Positions 18,625 to 26,559 of a DNA stretch of 48,216 nt are shown here, in pieces. Each line of letters starts with the position of its first letter. The first letter of the stretch is position 1. The notes below the pieces were generated by a model. The model saw nothing but the letters and a program-made list of their open reading frames with translations. It was not told where the DNA came from and ran no database searches. Both the position numbers and the translations under genes were made by a program. Source of the DNA: Actinomycetota bacterium (GTDB lineage: Bacteria; Actinomycetota; Geothermincolia; Geothermincolales; RBG-13-55-18); assembly GCA_003598015.1 (NCBI GenBank), contig QZKE01000041.1, positions 1-48,216 of the forward strand, given 5' to 3'.

Positions 18625-19269
18625 ATGGATTGGGATGCGCTGCGGAACCGCATAAAGACCGACTTCGATGCGAAGAACGCTACGCGAGAGCAGGTTCTTA
18701 AAGCCTGCCGCTCGCTGGTACAGACCTCCAGCTACATCATCAGGTCGGTGCACCGGGGTGAGAGGGATGAGGCCCTCGGTCTTATCGACCAGGCATCCCA
18801 GCTGTCGTCCAGTATCACCGATATGACCAAAGACCATCCGGAGGTCTACACCGCGGGCTTCGTGCACGACGCCCAGAAGGAATACGCGGAGGCAAGGGTT
18901 ACTTACGCCCTCATCAACAGCGAACCGCTACCCGAACCGGAGGAGCTGGGTGTAGAGTTTCCCGCATACCTCAACGGGCTGGGGGAGGTAGTGGGGGAAC
19001 TACGTCGCTCCATCCTCGACCTCATACGCGAGGGCCACCTGGGGCGGGGCGACGAGCTCTTATCCTACATGGACGACATCTATTACCTGCTCGTTTCCTT
19101 CGACTATCCCGATGCCATCACGGGAGGTCTACGCCGCACCACGGATATGGCCAGGGCGATCATGGAGAGGACCCGCGGCGACCTGACCACCACGCTCAGG
19201 CAGAGCAAACTCAAGGAAGCCATCTTCGATCTGGAGAGGAACCTGAAGAAAGCCTCCAAAAAGGATTAA
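18625..19269 (+). CDS. Translin-family protein
   Basis: 214 aa. The start at ATG 18625 has GGAAGGAG 5 bases upstream, which decides against the TTG at 18610. The protein is all-helical, with the translin-type pattern: an N-terminal helix of charged residues leading to ACRSLVQTSSYIIRSVHRGE, then FVHDAQKEYAEARVTYALI, which resembles the conserved translin helix in which acidic residues form the RNase site of TRAX-like proteins. Translins are octameric RNA/DNA-binding proteins in eukaryotes, with homologs in archaea and some bacteria; the bacterial role is not established. The gene converges on the M48 protease gene, 24 bp away. Confidence 0.75.
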   Translation: MDWDALRNRIKTDFDAKNATREQVLKACRSLVQTSSYIIRSVHRGERDEALGLIDQASQLSSSITDMTKDHPEVYTAGFVHDAQKEYAEARVTYALINSEPLPEPEELGVEFPAYLNGLGEVVGELRRSILDLIREGHLGRGDELLSYMDDIYYLLVSFDYPDAITGGLRRTTDMARAIMERTRGDLTTTLRQSKLKEAIFDLERNLKKASKKD

Positions 19270-19293
19270 GTGTTGGCCCCTGCTCAAGTTACT

Positions 19294-20289
19294 CTACGTC
19301 ATCGAGGCGATGCATTCGAGGCGGTTCTCTATACACGGGTGGGTGTGAAGATGCTGGATGAGCCACCCGGTGATGCTGCCGGGCGGTTTAAGCGGCTGAT
19401 TGAAGAACATGTGGTTTACGAAAACGTTGTCCCCCCGGATGGGGTCCGAGCGCATGATATCAGATTTCTTTAAGGCAGACACCACTGCCTCGGGATTGCG
19501 CGTGATCAGCAGCGCTTGGGAATCGGCCAGAAAGTCCCGATTACCTGGCAGCACAAAGGCGAAATAGGCCGCCCATAGAGGGATCCAGAACACGGCCAGT
19601 ATTACCCACACGATGACGAAGGATACGCAAACGACCAGGAAATGGAGACCGAATTCACGTAGAAAGAGATTCGTGAATACCGGCCTCTCCTCAACATCCA
19701 CCAGTTTGCCTGCCCCGCTCCAGTAAGCGGAGAAGGCGAGAGGGAGGAAGGCGCTTACGCCAAGGCCCAGCATCCATATCCAGGTATCGTGAGACATGAT
19801 GTGGTAGACTTCATGCGCAAACAGCGCCTCCAGCTCATCGCGGTTGAGGTTCTCCACCGCTCCCCTGGATACCAGGATAAGCCCCTCTTGATATCCCCTT
19901 GCAAGGCTAATGGCATTAACGCCATTGTTCGCGATCACCAGTATATCCGGCTCCTCCGCGCCGGCGGCGATGCATACATTCACCAAGGCGTGCCGCAGCT
20001 TCCTTTCATCCTGCTCGGAGAGGGGAGCGGTCAAAAAAAGTCTAAGGATCGCTTGCTTGCCTTTGAAGTAGGCCCAGCAGGCGAGGAGGGGAAACAGAAC
20101 CAAAGTTACACCGAGAGCCACCGCGGACGACAAGAGGAAAGGCTTCCAGGCGAAAACCTGGCCCCGGGTTACGATGGCGGCTACCGCCAGCGATTCGAGG
20201 AGGATGACCGTGAAGAAGACGAATACACCGAGGGCGATGCGCCTGCGATTGGACGCTATGGCATCGTAAAGGTAGACCCGCTCCCGCAA
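19294..20289 (-). CDS. M48-family membrane zinc metalloprotease (HtpX-like)
   Basis: 331 aa. Two hydrophobic segments at about residues 18-40 and 50-74, and two more after the active site (about 172-190 and 214-247), place it in the cytoplasmic membrane as for HtpX proteases, which degrade misfolded membrane proteins. The zinc motif is HEVYH at residues 159-163, within LFAHEVYHIMSHD. The position of the third ligand, Glu in the usual R-E-x-x-A-D motif, reads RDFLADS with Asp252 instead. Asp can bind zinc, so activity is not excluded. The gene starts 34 bp downstream of the DtxR-family gene, so the two may be co-transcribed. Confidence 0.85.
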   Translation of the reverse strand: MRERVYLYDAIASNRRRIALGVFVFFTVILLESLAVAAIVTRGQVFAWKPFLLSSAVALGVTLVLFPLLACWAYFKGKQAILRLFLTAPLSEQDERKLRHALVNVCIAAGAEEPDILVIANNGVNAISLARGYQEGLILVSRGAVENLNRDELEALFAHEVYHIMSHDTWIWMLGLGVSAFLPLAFSAYWSGAGKLVDVEERPVFTNLFLREFGLHFLVVCVSFVIVWVILAVFWIPLWAAYFAFVLPGNRDFLADSQALLITRNPEAVVSALKKSDIMRSDPIRGDNVFVNHMFFNQPLKPPGSITGWLIQHLHTHPCIENRLECIASMT

Positions 20290-20322
20290 GTTCAGCCCCC
20301 TTGCCCTACCTGTATGGGAATA

Positions 20323-21021
20323 TCAGCGCAGCTTCTTCACGAAGACGGCGTTGGCCAGATGCCAGCCGACGGTACGCTTCTGTTTCCCCACCATGGTCTG
20401 CATCGGCCCCTTGAAAGGGTCTTTTACTTCGACCTTTACCTTGACCCCGGGTTTGATACCCAGGGAGGCCATGAAGCGCAGCATCTCCGGGTCGTCATCC
20501 TTCACACTCATGACCTCGGCCTGCTCCCCGGGTTCGAGGGAATACAACGTGACCTCTTCGACCAGCACGTCTTCGACCTTGGTGGGAATGGGGTATCCGT
20601 GCGGGCAGACCTTGGGGCGGTTGAGGGCCGAGTAGAGCCTCCGCTCCACTTCATCGGAGATATCGTTCTCGAAGAGAAGGGCTTCCTCGTGAGCTTCGTG
20701 CCATTCGAAGCCGAGCATATCGGTGAGGAACCTCTCCACTATACGGTGCCTGCGTATAGCCTTTACCGCCAGCTTCTCGCCCTCGGGCGTGAGGGTGATG
20801 CCGTGATAGGGCACGTAGTTGATGAGCTTCTTGCCGGCCAGGCGTTTCAGCATGTCGGTGACGGTGGATGGGGCCACCTTCATGGATTCGGAGAGGGCCG
20901 AGGTGGAGACCGGGCTGGATACGTGTTCCAGGCGGAGAATATGCTTGAGGTACTCTCCGAACTGGTCTTTGCCCAGGGTACCCTTGGATGTCTTAGGCGA
21001 AGATCCCTTTACTGCTCCCAT
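20323..21021 (-). CDS. DtxR/MntR-family metal-dependent transcriptional regulator
   Basis: 232 aa. Start ATG 21021 has GGAGG 5 bases upstream; the ATG at 21033 has no binding site. N-terminal winged helix (VSTSALSESMKVAPSTVTDM is the recognition region), followed by the dimerisation and metal-binding domain with RHRIVERFLTDMLGFEWHEA and HEEALLFENDISDEVERRL, which carry the usual His and Glu ligands. Then come CPHGYPIP and a C-terminal SH3-like FeoA-type domain (YSLEPGEQAEVMSV). Members repress iron or manganese uptake or activate export when the metal is bound. The gene is divergent from hppA, and a consensus promoter on the minus strand lies 43 bp upstream. Confidence 0.9.
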   Translation of the reverse strand: MGAVKGSSPKTSKGTLGKDQFGEYLKHILRLEHVSSPVSTSALSESMKVAPSTVTDMLKRLAGKKLINYVPYHGITLTPEGEKLAVKAIRRHRIVERFLTDMLGFEWHEAHEEALLFENDISDEVERRLYSALNRPKVCPHGYPIPTKVEDVLVEEVTLYSLEPGEQAEVMSVKDDDPEMLRFMASLGIKPGVKVKVEVKDPFKGPMQTMVGKQKRTVGWHLANAVFVKKLR

Positions 21022-21063
21022 GCGTTCCTCCATAAAAGGGACTTGAAATTTTGACTAACCCAA

Positions 21064-21092
21064 ATTATAATTTCGCCGTCCCGAATTTTCAA
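21064..21092 (-). promoter_or_regulatory. Sigma-70-type promoter of the DtxR-family gene
   Basis: On the minus strand TTGAAA (21092-21087) and TATAAT (21069-21064) are separated by exactly 17 bases. The -35 box is part of a CTTGAAA motif that recurs twice in the divergent region, near 21042 and near 21122 (plus strand), making it a candidate regulator site. Confidence 0.75.
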
Positions 21093-21122
21093 GAGCGGTA
21101 CGGGGTAAGCCTTTCTTGAAAC

Positions 21123-21151
21123 TTGAAAAGAATGCCCCGAGAAGGCATAAT
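21123..21151 (+). promoter_or_regulatory. Sigma-70-type promoter of hppA
   Basis: TTGAAA (21123-21128) and CATAAT (21146-21151) are 17 bases apart, 120 bp upstream of the hppA start. This leaves a leader of about 110 bases. I recognise no riboswitch in it. Confidence 0.65.
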
Positions 21152-21271
21152 TCATCATTAATATTTTTTACAGCCAAGGCAGCATCCGGGGATCGACGGC
21201 AGAAGGCCTTAATCGATAGACCATAATCGGCGTTTCGCCACCAGCATGACATCAAGGGGAAGGAGCGTGAT

Positions 21272-23380
21272 ATGGAATACTGGGCCCTGGCTACCGGGGG
21301 TGCGGCCATTGTCGGTCTGATAATGGCTTTCGTCTATGCCGGGATGGTCACCAGGGAGGATCCGGGCGACGAGAAGATGCAGTCCATAGCCGGCGCTATC
21401 CGCGAAGGGGCCATGGCGTTCATCAGGCGCGAGTACCAGGTACTGGCCGGATTCGTGGTCATCGTCTTCGCTCTCATCACCATCTTCATATGGTATAAGC
21501 CTCCCCTCGGAGGTGAAAGCACCTACACAGGTATCTATACCGCCATCGCCTATCTCTTCGGTGCGTCCTGCTCCATGGCGGCGGGCTTCATAGGCATGAA
21601 CATCGCGACCAAGGCAAACGTACGCACCACCCACGGCGCCGAGCGGGGTACCATGGACGCCCTGGTCATCGCGTTTCGCGGGGGAGCGGTGATGGGACTG
21701 ACCGTGGCCGGCCTGGGTCTCCTGGGCCTTTCCCTGGTCTATCTCATCTTCGTAGTGTGGTGGAAGGTGATCACCGACCCGGCTGGCCAGGCCTCCATCA
21801 TCGCCGGCTTCAGCCTGGGCGCCAGCTCCGTCGCCCTCTTCGCCCGCGTAGGCGGCGGCATATATACGAAGGCGGCGGATGTGGGAGCCGACCTGGTCGG
21901 CAAAGTAGAGGCCGGTATCCCCGAGGACGATCCCCGCAACCCGGCGGTCATCGCCGACAACGTCGGAGACAACGTGGGTGACGTCGCCGGCATGGGTGCC
22001 GACCTCTATGAATCCTATGTCGGTTCCATTGTCGCCCCCATCGCCCTCGCGGCAACGGTCTTTGCTCTTTCGGGATCGGATGGAGTCATGAAGGGGATGC
22101 TCCTGCCCATGATGATCGCCGGCGTCGGCATCCTGGCATCCGTGATCGCGACCTTCTTCGTGCGGGCGAAGGAAGGAAAGCATCTCTCCCGCGCCCTCAA
22201 CTCCGGCAGCTATGCCGCCGCCTTCCTGACCACCATCGGCACGGTCCCGCTGGTGCTCCTGTGGCTGAAGGACGTACAGGACGTGCAGCATCCCATAGGA
22301 TTCTGGATAGCTATCGTGGCTGGCCTGGCGGCTGGACTGGCCATCGGCTGGGTGTCCGAGTTCTATACCTCGGACAAGTACGGTCCGGTGAAGGAGATAG
22401 CGAATGCCGCGCAGACCGGTCCCGCCACGACGATACTCTCGGGTATCTCCCAGGGCATGGAGAGTACGGCCGGAGCCATCTTCTTCCTGGTGGCAGCCAT
22501 CGCCGGGGCTTACATCGCCGGCGATTGGGCCATGCCCAACATCGCCAACAGCGGCGTATACGGCATAGCACTGGCAGCCATCGGCATGCTCTCGACCACC
22601 GGCATGACGGTTTCGGTCGATGCCTACGGCCCCATCGCGGACAACGCCGGGGGCATCTCCGAGATGAGCGGCAAGCCGCCGGAAGTCAGAAGGATCACAG
22701 ACAGCCTGGATTCCCTGGGCAATACCACCGCCGCCATCGCCAAGGGCTTCGCCATCGCCTCGGCGGGCGTCACTGCGCTGGCCCTCTTCACCGCGTATAC
22801 CAACGCGGTAGGCATAGACAACATCAACCTCTTGAAATGGCAGACGGTGGTGGGGCTGTTCCTGGGGGGCATGTTCCCCTTCCTCTTCTCGTCCATGGCA
22901 ATAAAAGCCGTGGGACAGGCGGCTTCCAACATGATCGAGGAGGTGCGCCGCCAGTTCCGCGACATCCCCGGCTTGAGGGAAGGAAAGGAAGGAGTCAAAC
23001 CCGAGTACGCCAAGTGCGTGGACATAAGCACGAAGGCCGCCCTCAAACGCATGATCCCGCCGGCCTCCATAGCCATCGTCAGCCCGGTGGTCATCGGACT
23101 CTGGGATACGGAAGCCCTGGCCGGTTACCTGGCCGGCGCCCTGGTCGTAGGCTTCCTCATCGCCATCTTCATGGCCAACGCCGGCGGAGCGTGGGACAAC
23201 GCCAAGAAGTATATCGAGGCGGGCAACCTGGGCGGAAAGGGGACTCCCGTCCACGCCGCAGCCGTGGTGGGGGACACGGTCGGCGATCCCTTCAAGGATA
23301 CCGCCGGACCTTCCATGAATATCATGATCAAGGTGATGTCGGTAATCGCCCTGGTCTTCGCGCCCCTGTTCATCAGGTAA
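21272..23380 (+). CDS. hppA: Membrane-bound ion-pumping pyrophosphatase, K+-dependent type
   Basis: Hydrolyses pyrophosphate and pumps H+ (or Na+) across the membrane. 702 aa, normal length, with about 16 hydrophobic segments. Signature regions are present: GIYTKAADVGADLVGKVEAG, then DDPRNPAVIADNVGDNVGD, and the C-terminal GGAWDNAKKYIE followed by GDTVGDPFKDTAGPS. At the site that distinguishes the two classes the sequence reads GNTTAAIAKG: Ala where K+-independent enzymes have Lys, and Ala three residues later where they have Thr. This indicates the K+-dependent class. Whether it moves H+ or Na+ cannot be settled by eye. The ribosome binding site is AAGGAG, 6 bases upstream of ATG. The gene is divergent from the DtxR-family gene and followed by a repeat mosaic. 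Confidence 0.97.
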   Translation: MEYWALATGGAAIVGLIMAFVYAGMVTREDPGDEKMQSIAGAIREGAMAFIRREYQVLAGFVVIVFALITIFIWYKPPLGGESTYTGIYTAIAYLFGASCSMAAGFIGMNIATKANVRTTHGAERGTMDALVIAFRGGAVMGLTVAGLGLLGLSLVYLIFVVWWKVITDPAGQASIIAGFSLGASSVALFARVGGGIYTKAADVGADLVGKVEAGIPEDDPRNPAVIADNVGDNVGDVAGMGADLYESYVGSIVAPIALAATVFALSGSDGVMKGMLLPMMIAGVGILASVIATFFVRAKEGKHLSRALNSGSYAAAFLTTIGTVPLVLLWLKDVQDVQHPIGFWIAIVAGLAAGLAIGWVSEFYTSDKYGPVKEIANAAQTGPATTILSGISQGMESTAGAIFFLVAAIAGAYIAGDWAMPNIANSGVYGIALAAIGMLSTTGMTVSVDAYGPIADNAGGISEMSGKPPEVRRITDSLDSLGNTTAAIAKGFAIASAGVTALALFTAYTNAVGIDNINLLKWQTVVGLFLGGMFPFLFSSMAIKAVGQAASNMIEEVRRQFRDIPGLREGKEGVKPEYAKCVDISTKAALKRMIPPASIAIVSPVVIGLWDTEALAGYLAGALVVGFLIAIFMANAGGAWDNAKKYIEAGNLGGKGTPVHAAAVVGDTVGDPFKDTAGPSMNIMIKVMSVIALVFAPLFIR

Positions 23381-23390
23381 GGTGTTTTGC

Positions 23391-23740
23391 TGGCCCGAGC
23401 CTTGGGGTAACGGTCTCGCTCCGCTGTACGCTTTTCCTGCCCGGGGCCTCCAGGTAACGGTCTCGCTCGGCTGCGCATGTGACCTTTCGATAAGAAGAAA
23501 GCGCAGAGTGCGCGCTCGCTGCGACCGACCTGGTAGTCCCCCGGGCTGGTGGGTGCTCACACGATACTGCTGCGACCGACCCCATAGTTCTCGGGCGGGG
23601 TTTTCTATACGGGCTATGCCCGGGTGCGGTCTCCCCATCCTTTATGTTCTGAGACACCCTGTTCTTATTCCTTCGCTGCCTTTTCTGCGGCCGACCACGT
23701 TGGACCAGGGGGGGTTTTATATAGGCAACGCCTGGGCGTA
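23391..23740 (+). repeat. Intergenic repeat mosaic, locus 5 (Y-Y-Z-Z-W-W)
   Basis: Starts 11 bp after the hppA stop codon in sense orientation. Y at 23392-23425 and 23440-23474 (common core GGTAACGGTCTCGCTC), Z at 23519-23545 and 23567-23596 (GCTGCGACCGACC core), W at 23590-23688 and a shorter W at 23704-23738. In the last copy the hairpin arms are CCAGG/CCTGG instead of CCCGG/CCGGG, a compensatory pair. Bases 23741-23956, up to topA, contain a TTGCTT/AAGCAA hairpin near 23747-23768 and no gene I can support. Confidence 0.8.
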
Positions 23741-23956
23741 ATGTTGTTTGCTTGACGGTTGGATAAGCAAGTAACCATCCATTCGTTACATCCCCCATGA
23801 ACGATCCCAGCGCATCTCGTCCGCATGTCACTCTCGCCGTTTACGATGAATGCTGCGAGGCACGTGGCAGGATGCTTGACGTTGTTTGTCTAAATATGAT
23901 ACGTGTATTTGCCGAATGTACGCCTAGACCGGGTACCAGGACGGGAATGAGATGGT

Positions 23957-26005
23957 ATGAAGCTTATCATTACCGAGAAGAACACTACGGCCAGGCGCAT
24001 CTCGACCATCCTCTCGGATGGCAAGGCGCGACCCCTGGCCAAGTCGCGCAACCCCGTGTACTCCTTCGACATCAACGGGGGCGAGGTGCACTGCGTGGGC
24101 TTGAAGGGACACATCCTCAAGGTGGATTTCCCGTCCCGGTACCAGCAATGGCAGGATGTGGAACCGCGCGAGCTCATCCACGCCGACATCATCAAGGTGC
24201 CAACAAACAAGGCGCTCATCAAGAGCATACAGACCGAGGCCAGGAAAGCGGACGAGGTGATAATAGCCACCGACTTCGATCGCGAGGGGGAGCTCATCGG
24301 CGTGGATGCCATCAACAAGATAAAGGAGGTGCGCCCGGACATACCGGTGAAAAGGGCGCGTTTCTCGGCATTGACACCGGTGGAGATCAAACGGGTCTTC
24401 GCCCAGCTCGATGACCCGTATTACGACCTCGCCTCCGCGGGGGAGGCCCGGCAGGATATCGACCTCATCTGGGGAGCCAGCTTGACCAGGTTCATCAGCC
24501 TGGCGTCCACGCGCCTGGGAAAACACTTCCTCTCCGTGGGGCGGGTGCAAAGCCCTACCCTCGCCCTTATCGTGGACAGGGAGAAAGAGCGCAAGGAGTT
24601 CGTCTCCACTCCCTTCTGGACCCTGAAGATCGCATGCGTCAAGGGGGACAAGAGCTTCCAGGCCGTCCATGCCAGGGAGCGCTTTCCCAGCGAAGATAAA
24701 GCCGAGGAAGCGCTCTCGCGCCTCGAGAAGACGGCGCTCATAAGGGAGGTCAAGACCACCGAGAGGAGGGTAAAGCCCCCCATTCCCTTCAACACCACCG
24801 GCCTGCTCACCGCCGCCGCATCGCTGGGCTTTACGGCGGCGAGAGCCATGAGCATAGCCGAGAACCTGTACATGAACGGTTATATCAGCTATCCGCGCGT
24901 GGACAATACCGTCTATCCCCCCTCCCTGGACCTGCGGGGGATATTGCAGGAGCTTGCGGCCAGCCCGGAGTTCTCGCAGCTATGCGCCCCACTGCTGGAA
25001 CAGGAGAAACTGACTCCCACGCGCGGCAAGAAACAGACCACGGATCATCCCCCTATCCACCCTACCGCGGCCGCCCCACACGCCAATATGTCCGCGCAGG
25101 AATGGAAGATCTACGAACTGGTAGTGCGCCGCTTCATGGCGACACTGTCGGGTGATGCGGTGGTTCTCTCGGTGCGCGCCGATCTCGATTGCGGCCCCGA
25201 GCCTTTCGTCGCGCGCGGCAGCCGCACGGCGGAGGAGGGCTGGTACCGCTACTACCCGTACGGGCGCAAGAAAGAGGTCATGCTTCCTCATCTCGAGGAG
25301 GGAGAGATCTTACGCGTGGACGAACCTCCTGAGTTGAAGAGAGGGGAGACGCAACCTCCACCACGCTATAACCAGGGCAAGCTCATAGAGAAGATGGAGG
25401 AGTCGGGCCTGGGCACCAAGTCCACCCGGCATTCCATCATCGAAGGCCTCTACGAAAGGGGTTACATCTATGGGGACCCTATCACGCCAAGTGAAACGGG
25501 GATCGCGGTGACGGAGGCCTTGCGCAAGTATGCGGGCGTCATCGCGTCGCCCGAGATGACCGCGGCGCTCGAGCGTGATATGGATGCCATAGCGGATGGT
25601 GCGGAGACCCAGGCGGAGGTAGTGGATAAATCGCGGGATATGCTCGCCGAGGTGATGCACCTTCTGGAGAACAGCAAGGAGGAAGTGGCTGCCGAGATCC
25701 GCAACGGCATCAAGGAGGACCGCATACTGGGCACCTGCCCTACGTGCGGGTCCAACCTGCGCATAGTCAAGGCCAAGAAGAGCAAGAAGCGATTCGTGGG
25801 ATGCAGCGGCTATCCGGAATGCACTACTACCTATCCCCTGCCACAGACCGGCTCCATCATGCCTACGGGGGAGGTATGTGCTGACTGCGGATCTCCCAAG
25901 GTACGCGTGGTCAACAAGGGCCGCAGGCCCTGGACGTTCTGCCTGGACCCGGATTGTCCCACCAAGAAGGAAGCCAAAGCCAAGACGGAAGAATCCTCCG
26001 AATAG
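23957..26005 (+). CDS. topA: Type IA DNA topoisomerase I, archaeal-like form
   Basis: 682 aa. Relaxes negatively supercoiled DNA through a transient 5'-phosphotyrosine link. The Toprim domain at the N-terminus has IITEKNTTARRI and the metal motif ATDFDREGELIGVDAI. The cleavage domain follows (SVGRVQSPTLALIVDREKER), with the catalytic Tyr312 in YISYPRVDNTVYP. The C-terminus has two zinc-ribbon-like units (CPTCGSNLRIV to CSGYPEC; CADCGSPKVRVV to CLDPDC). The protein is shorter than usual actinobacterial TopA (about 900 aa). Its N-terminal third (GLKGHILKVDFPSRYQQW, ASTRLGKHFLSVGRVQSP) resembles archaeal topoisomerase I more than bacterial. It may be a second, transferred enzyme. The ribosome binding site is poor. 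Confidence 0.9.
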   Translation: MKLIITEKNTTARRISTILSDGKARPLAKSRNPVYSFDINGGEVHCVGLKGHILKVDFPSRYQQWQDVEPRELIHADIIKVPTNKALIKSIQTEARKADEVIIATDFDREGELIGVDAINKIKEVRPDIPVKRARFSALTPVEIKRVFAQLDDPYYDLASAGEARQDIDLIWGASLTRFISLASTRLGKHFLSVGRVQSPTLALIVDREKERKEFVSTPFWTLKIACVKGDKSFQAVHARERFPSEDKAEEALSRLEKTALIREVKTTERRVKPPIPFNTTGLLTAAASLGFTAARAMSIAENLYMNGYISYPRVDNTVYPPSLDLRGILQELAASPEFSQLCAPLLEQEKLTPTRGKKQTTDHPPIHPTAAAPHANMSAQEWKIYELVVRRFMATLSGDAVVLSVRADLDCGPEPFVARGSRTAEEGWYRYYPYGRKKEVMLPHLEEGEILRVDEPPELKRGETQPPPRYNQGKLIEKMEESGLGTKSTRHSIIEGLYERGYIYGDPITPSETGIAVTEALRKYAGVIASPEMTAALERDMDAIADGAETQAEVVDKSRDMLAEVMHLLENSKEEVAAEIRNGIKEDRILGTCPTCGSNLRIVKAKKSKKRFVGCSGYPECTTTYPLPQTGSIMPTGEVCADCGSPKVRVVNKGRRPWTFCLDPDCPTKKEAKAKTEESSE

Positions 26006-26559
26006 AGCTGAGTTCCAGCCCGGGCCAGCTGAGTCGTCTGAGACGAGGCGTATTGCGAGGAGTCCGCGACGAAGCATCCCTGATTGAGTATCACGTTTCG
26101 CTGGGTAAGAGAACGACCGTCACTCCTCACTCGCAGTGCAGCATATCCGGGACCGATCCTTCTTGCGCATATACTGCTCGCCAATGTCGCTTCAACGATT
26201 GACGATCAATCGCAACGTAATTCTCGCTCGAGGTTGCCGCGTCGGCTCCGCCTCCTCGCAGTACGGCTTTCCGCTGCGCGAAAAACCTAGTTCCCCGGCG
26301 AAGGTTTCCATGCAGGCGATACCCGGATGCGATCATGCATCCCCAACGGGCTCCATATATGCAGTATTTTCTATTTCCCCGGTATGCGGTGCCGGTCACC
26401 CATCACCCGTGGTGCAGACTACCGCTTGTTGTTACTCGCACGTATGGGGTACGCATTGCCGCGTAAGCGCGCAGACGCGCAAGAGAAGAGGGATTTGCAC
26501 GCCTTTGGAGGCTTATAGGAAAATAGCTTATACACGTCGAACGGAAATAAGGAGGGTTT
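26006..26559 (+). repeat. Intergenic repeat mosaic, locus 6
   Basis: 554 bp between topA and mdh without a gene. Bases 26034-26048 form a small GTCGTCT/AGACGA hairpin. On the minus strand bases 26050-26085 read GGGATGCTTCGTCGCGGACT and CTCCTCGCAATACGCC, which resembles a dispersed repeat I remember as common in unrelated anaerobe genomes (TGCTTCGTCGC...CTCCTCGCAATG). Bases 26112-26190 repeat bases 1-75 of the window. Bases 26289-26328 are a degenerate Z end plus W hairpin (TAGTTCCCCGG, GCAGGCGATACCCGG). The last 40 bases before mdh are A/T-rich and end in AAGGAGGG, the mdh ribosome binding site. Confidence 0.65.

Noticed and set aside
21152-21271. Riboswitch in the hppA leader
   Set aside because: I could not match the leader to any known riboswitch core by eye. 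A covariance-model scan (Infernal with Rfam) would be needed to exclude one.
21209-23638. A very long minus-strand open frame (809 codons) opposite hppA
   Set aside because: hppA on the plus strand is unmistakable; in this high-GC DNA the opposite frame stays open by codon bias. The conceptual protein is low-complexity and matches nothing I know.
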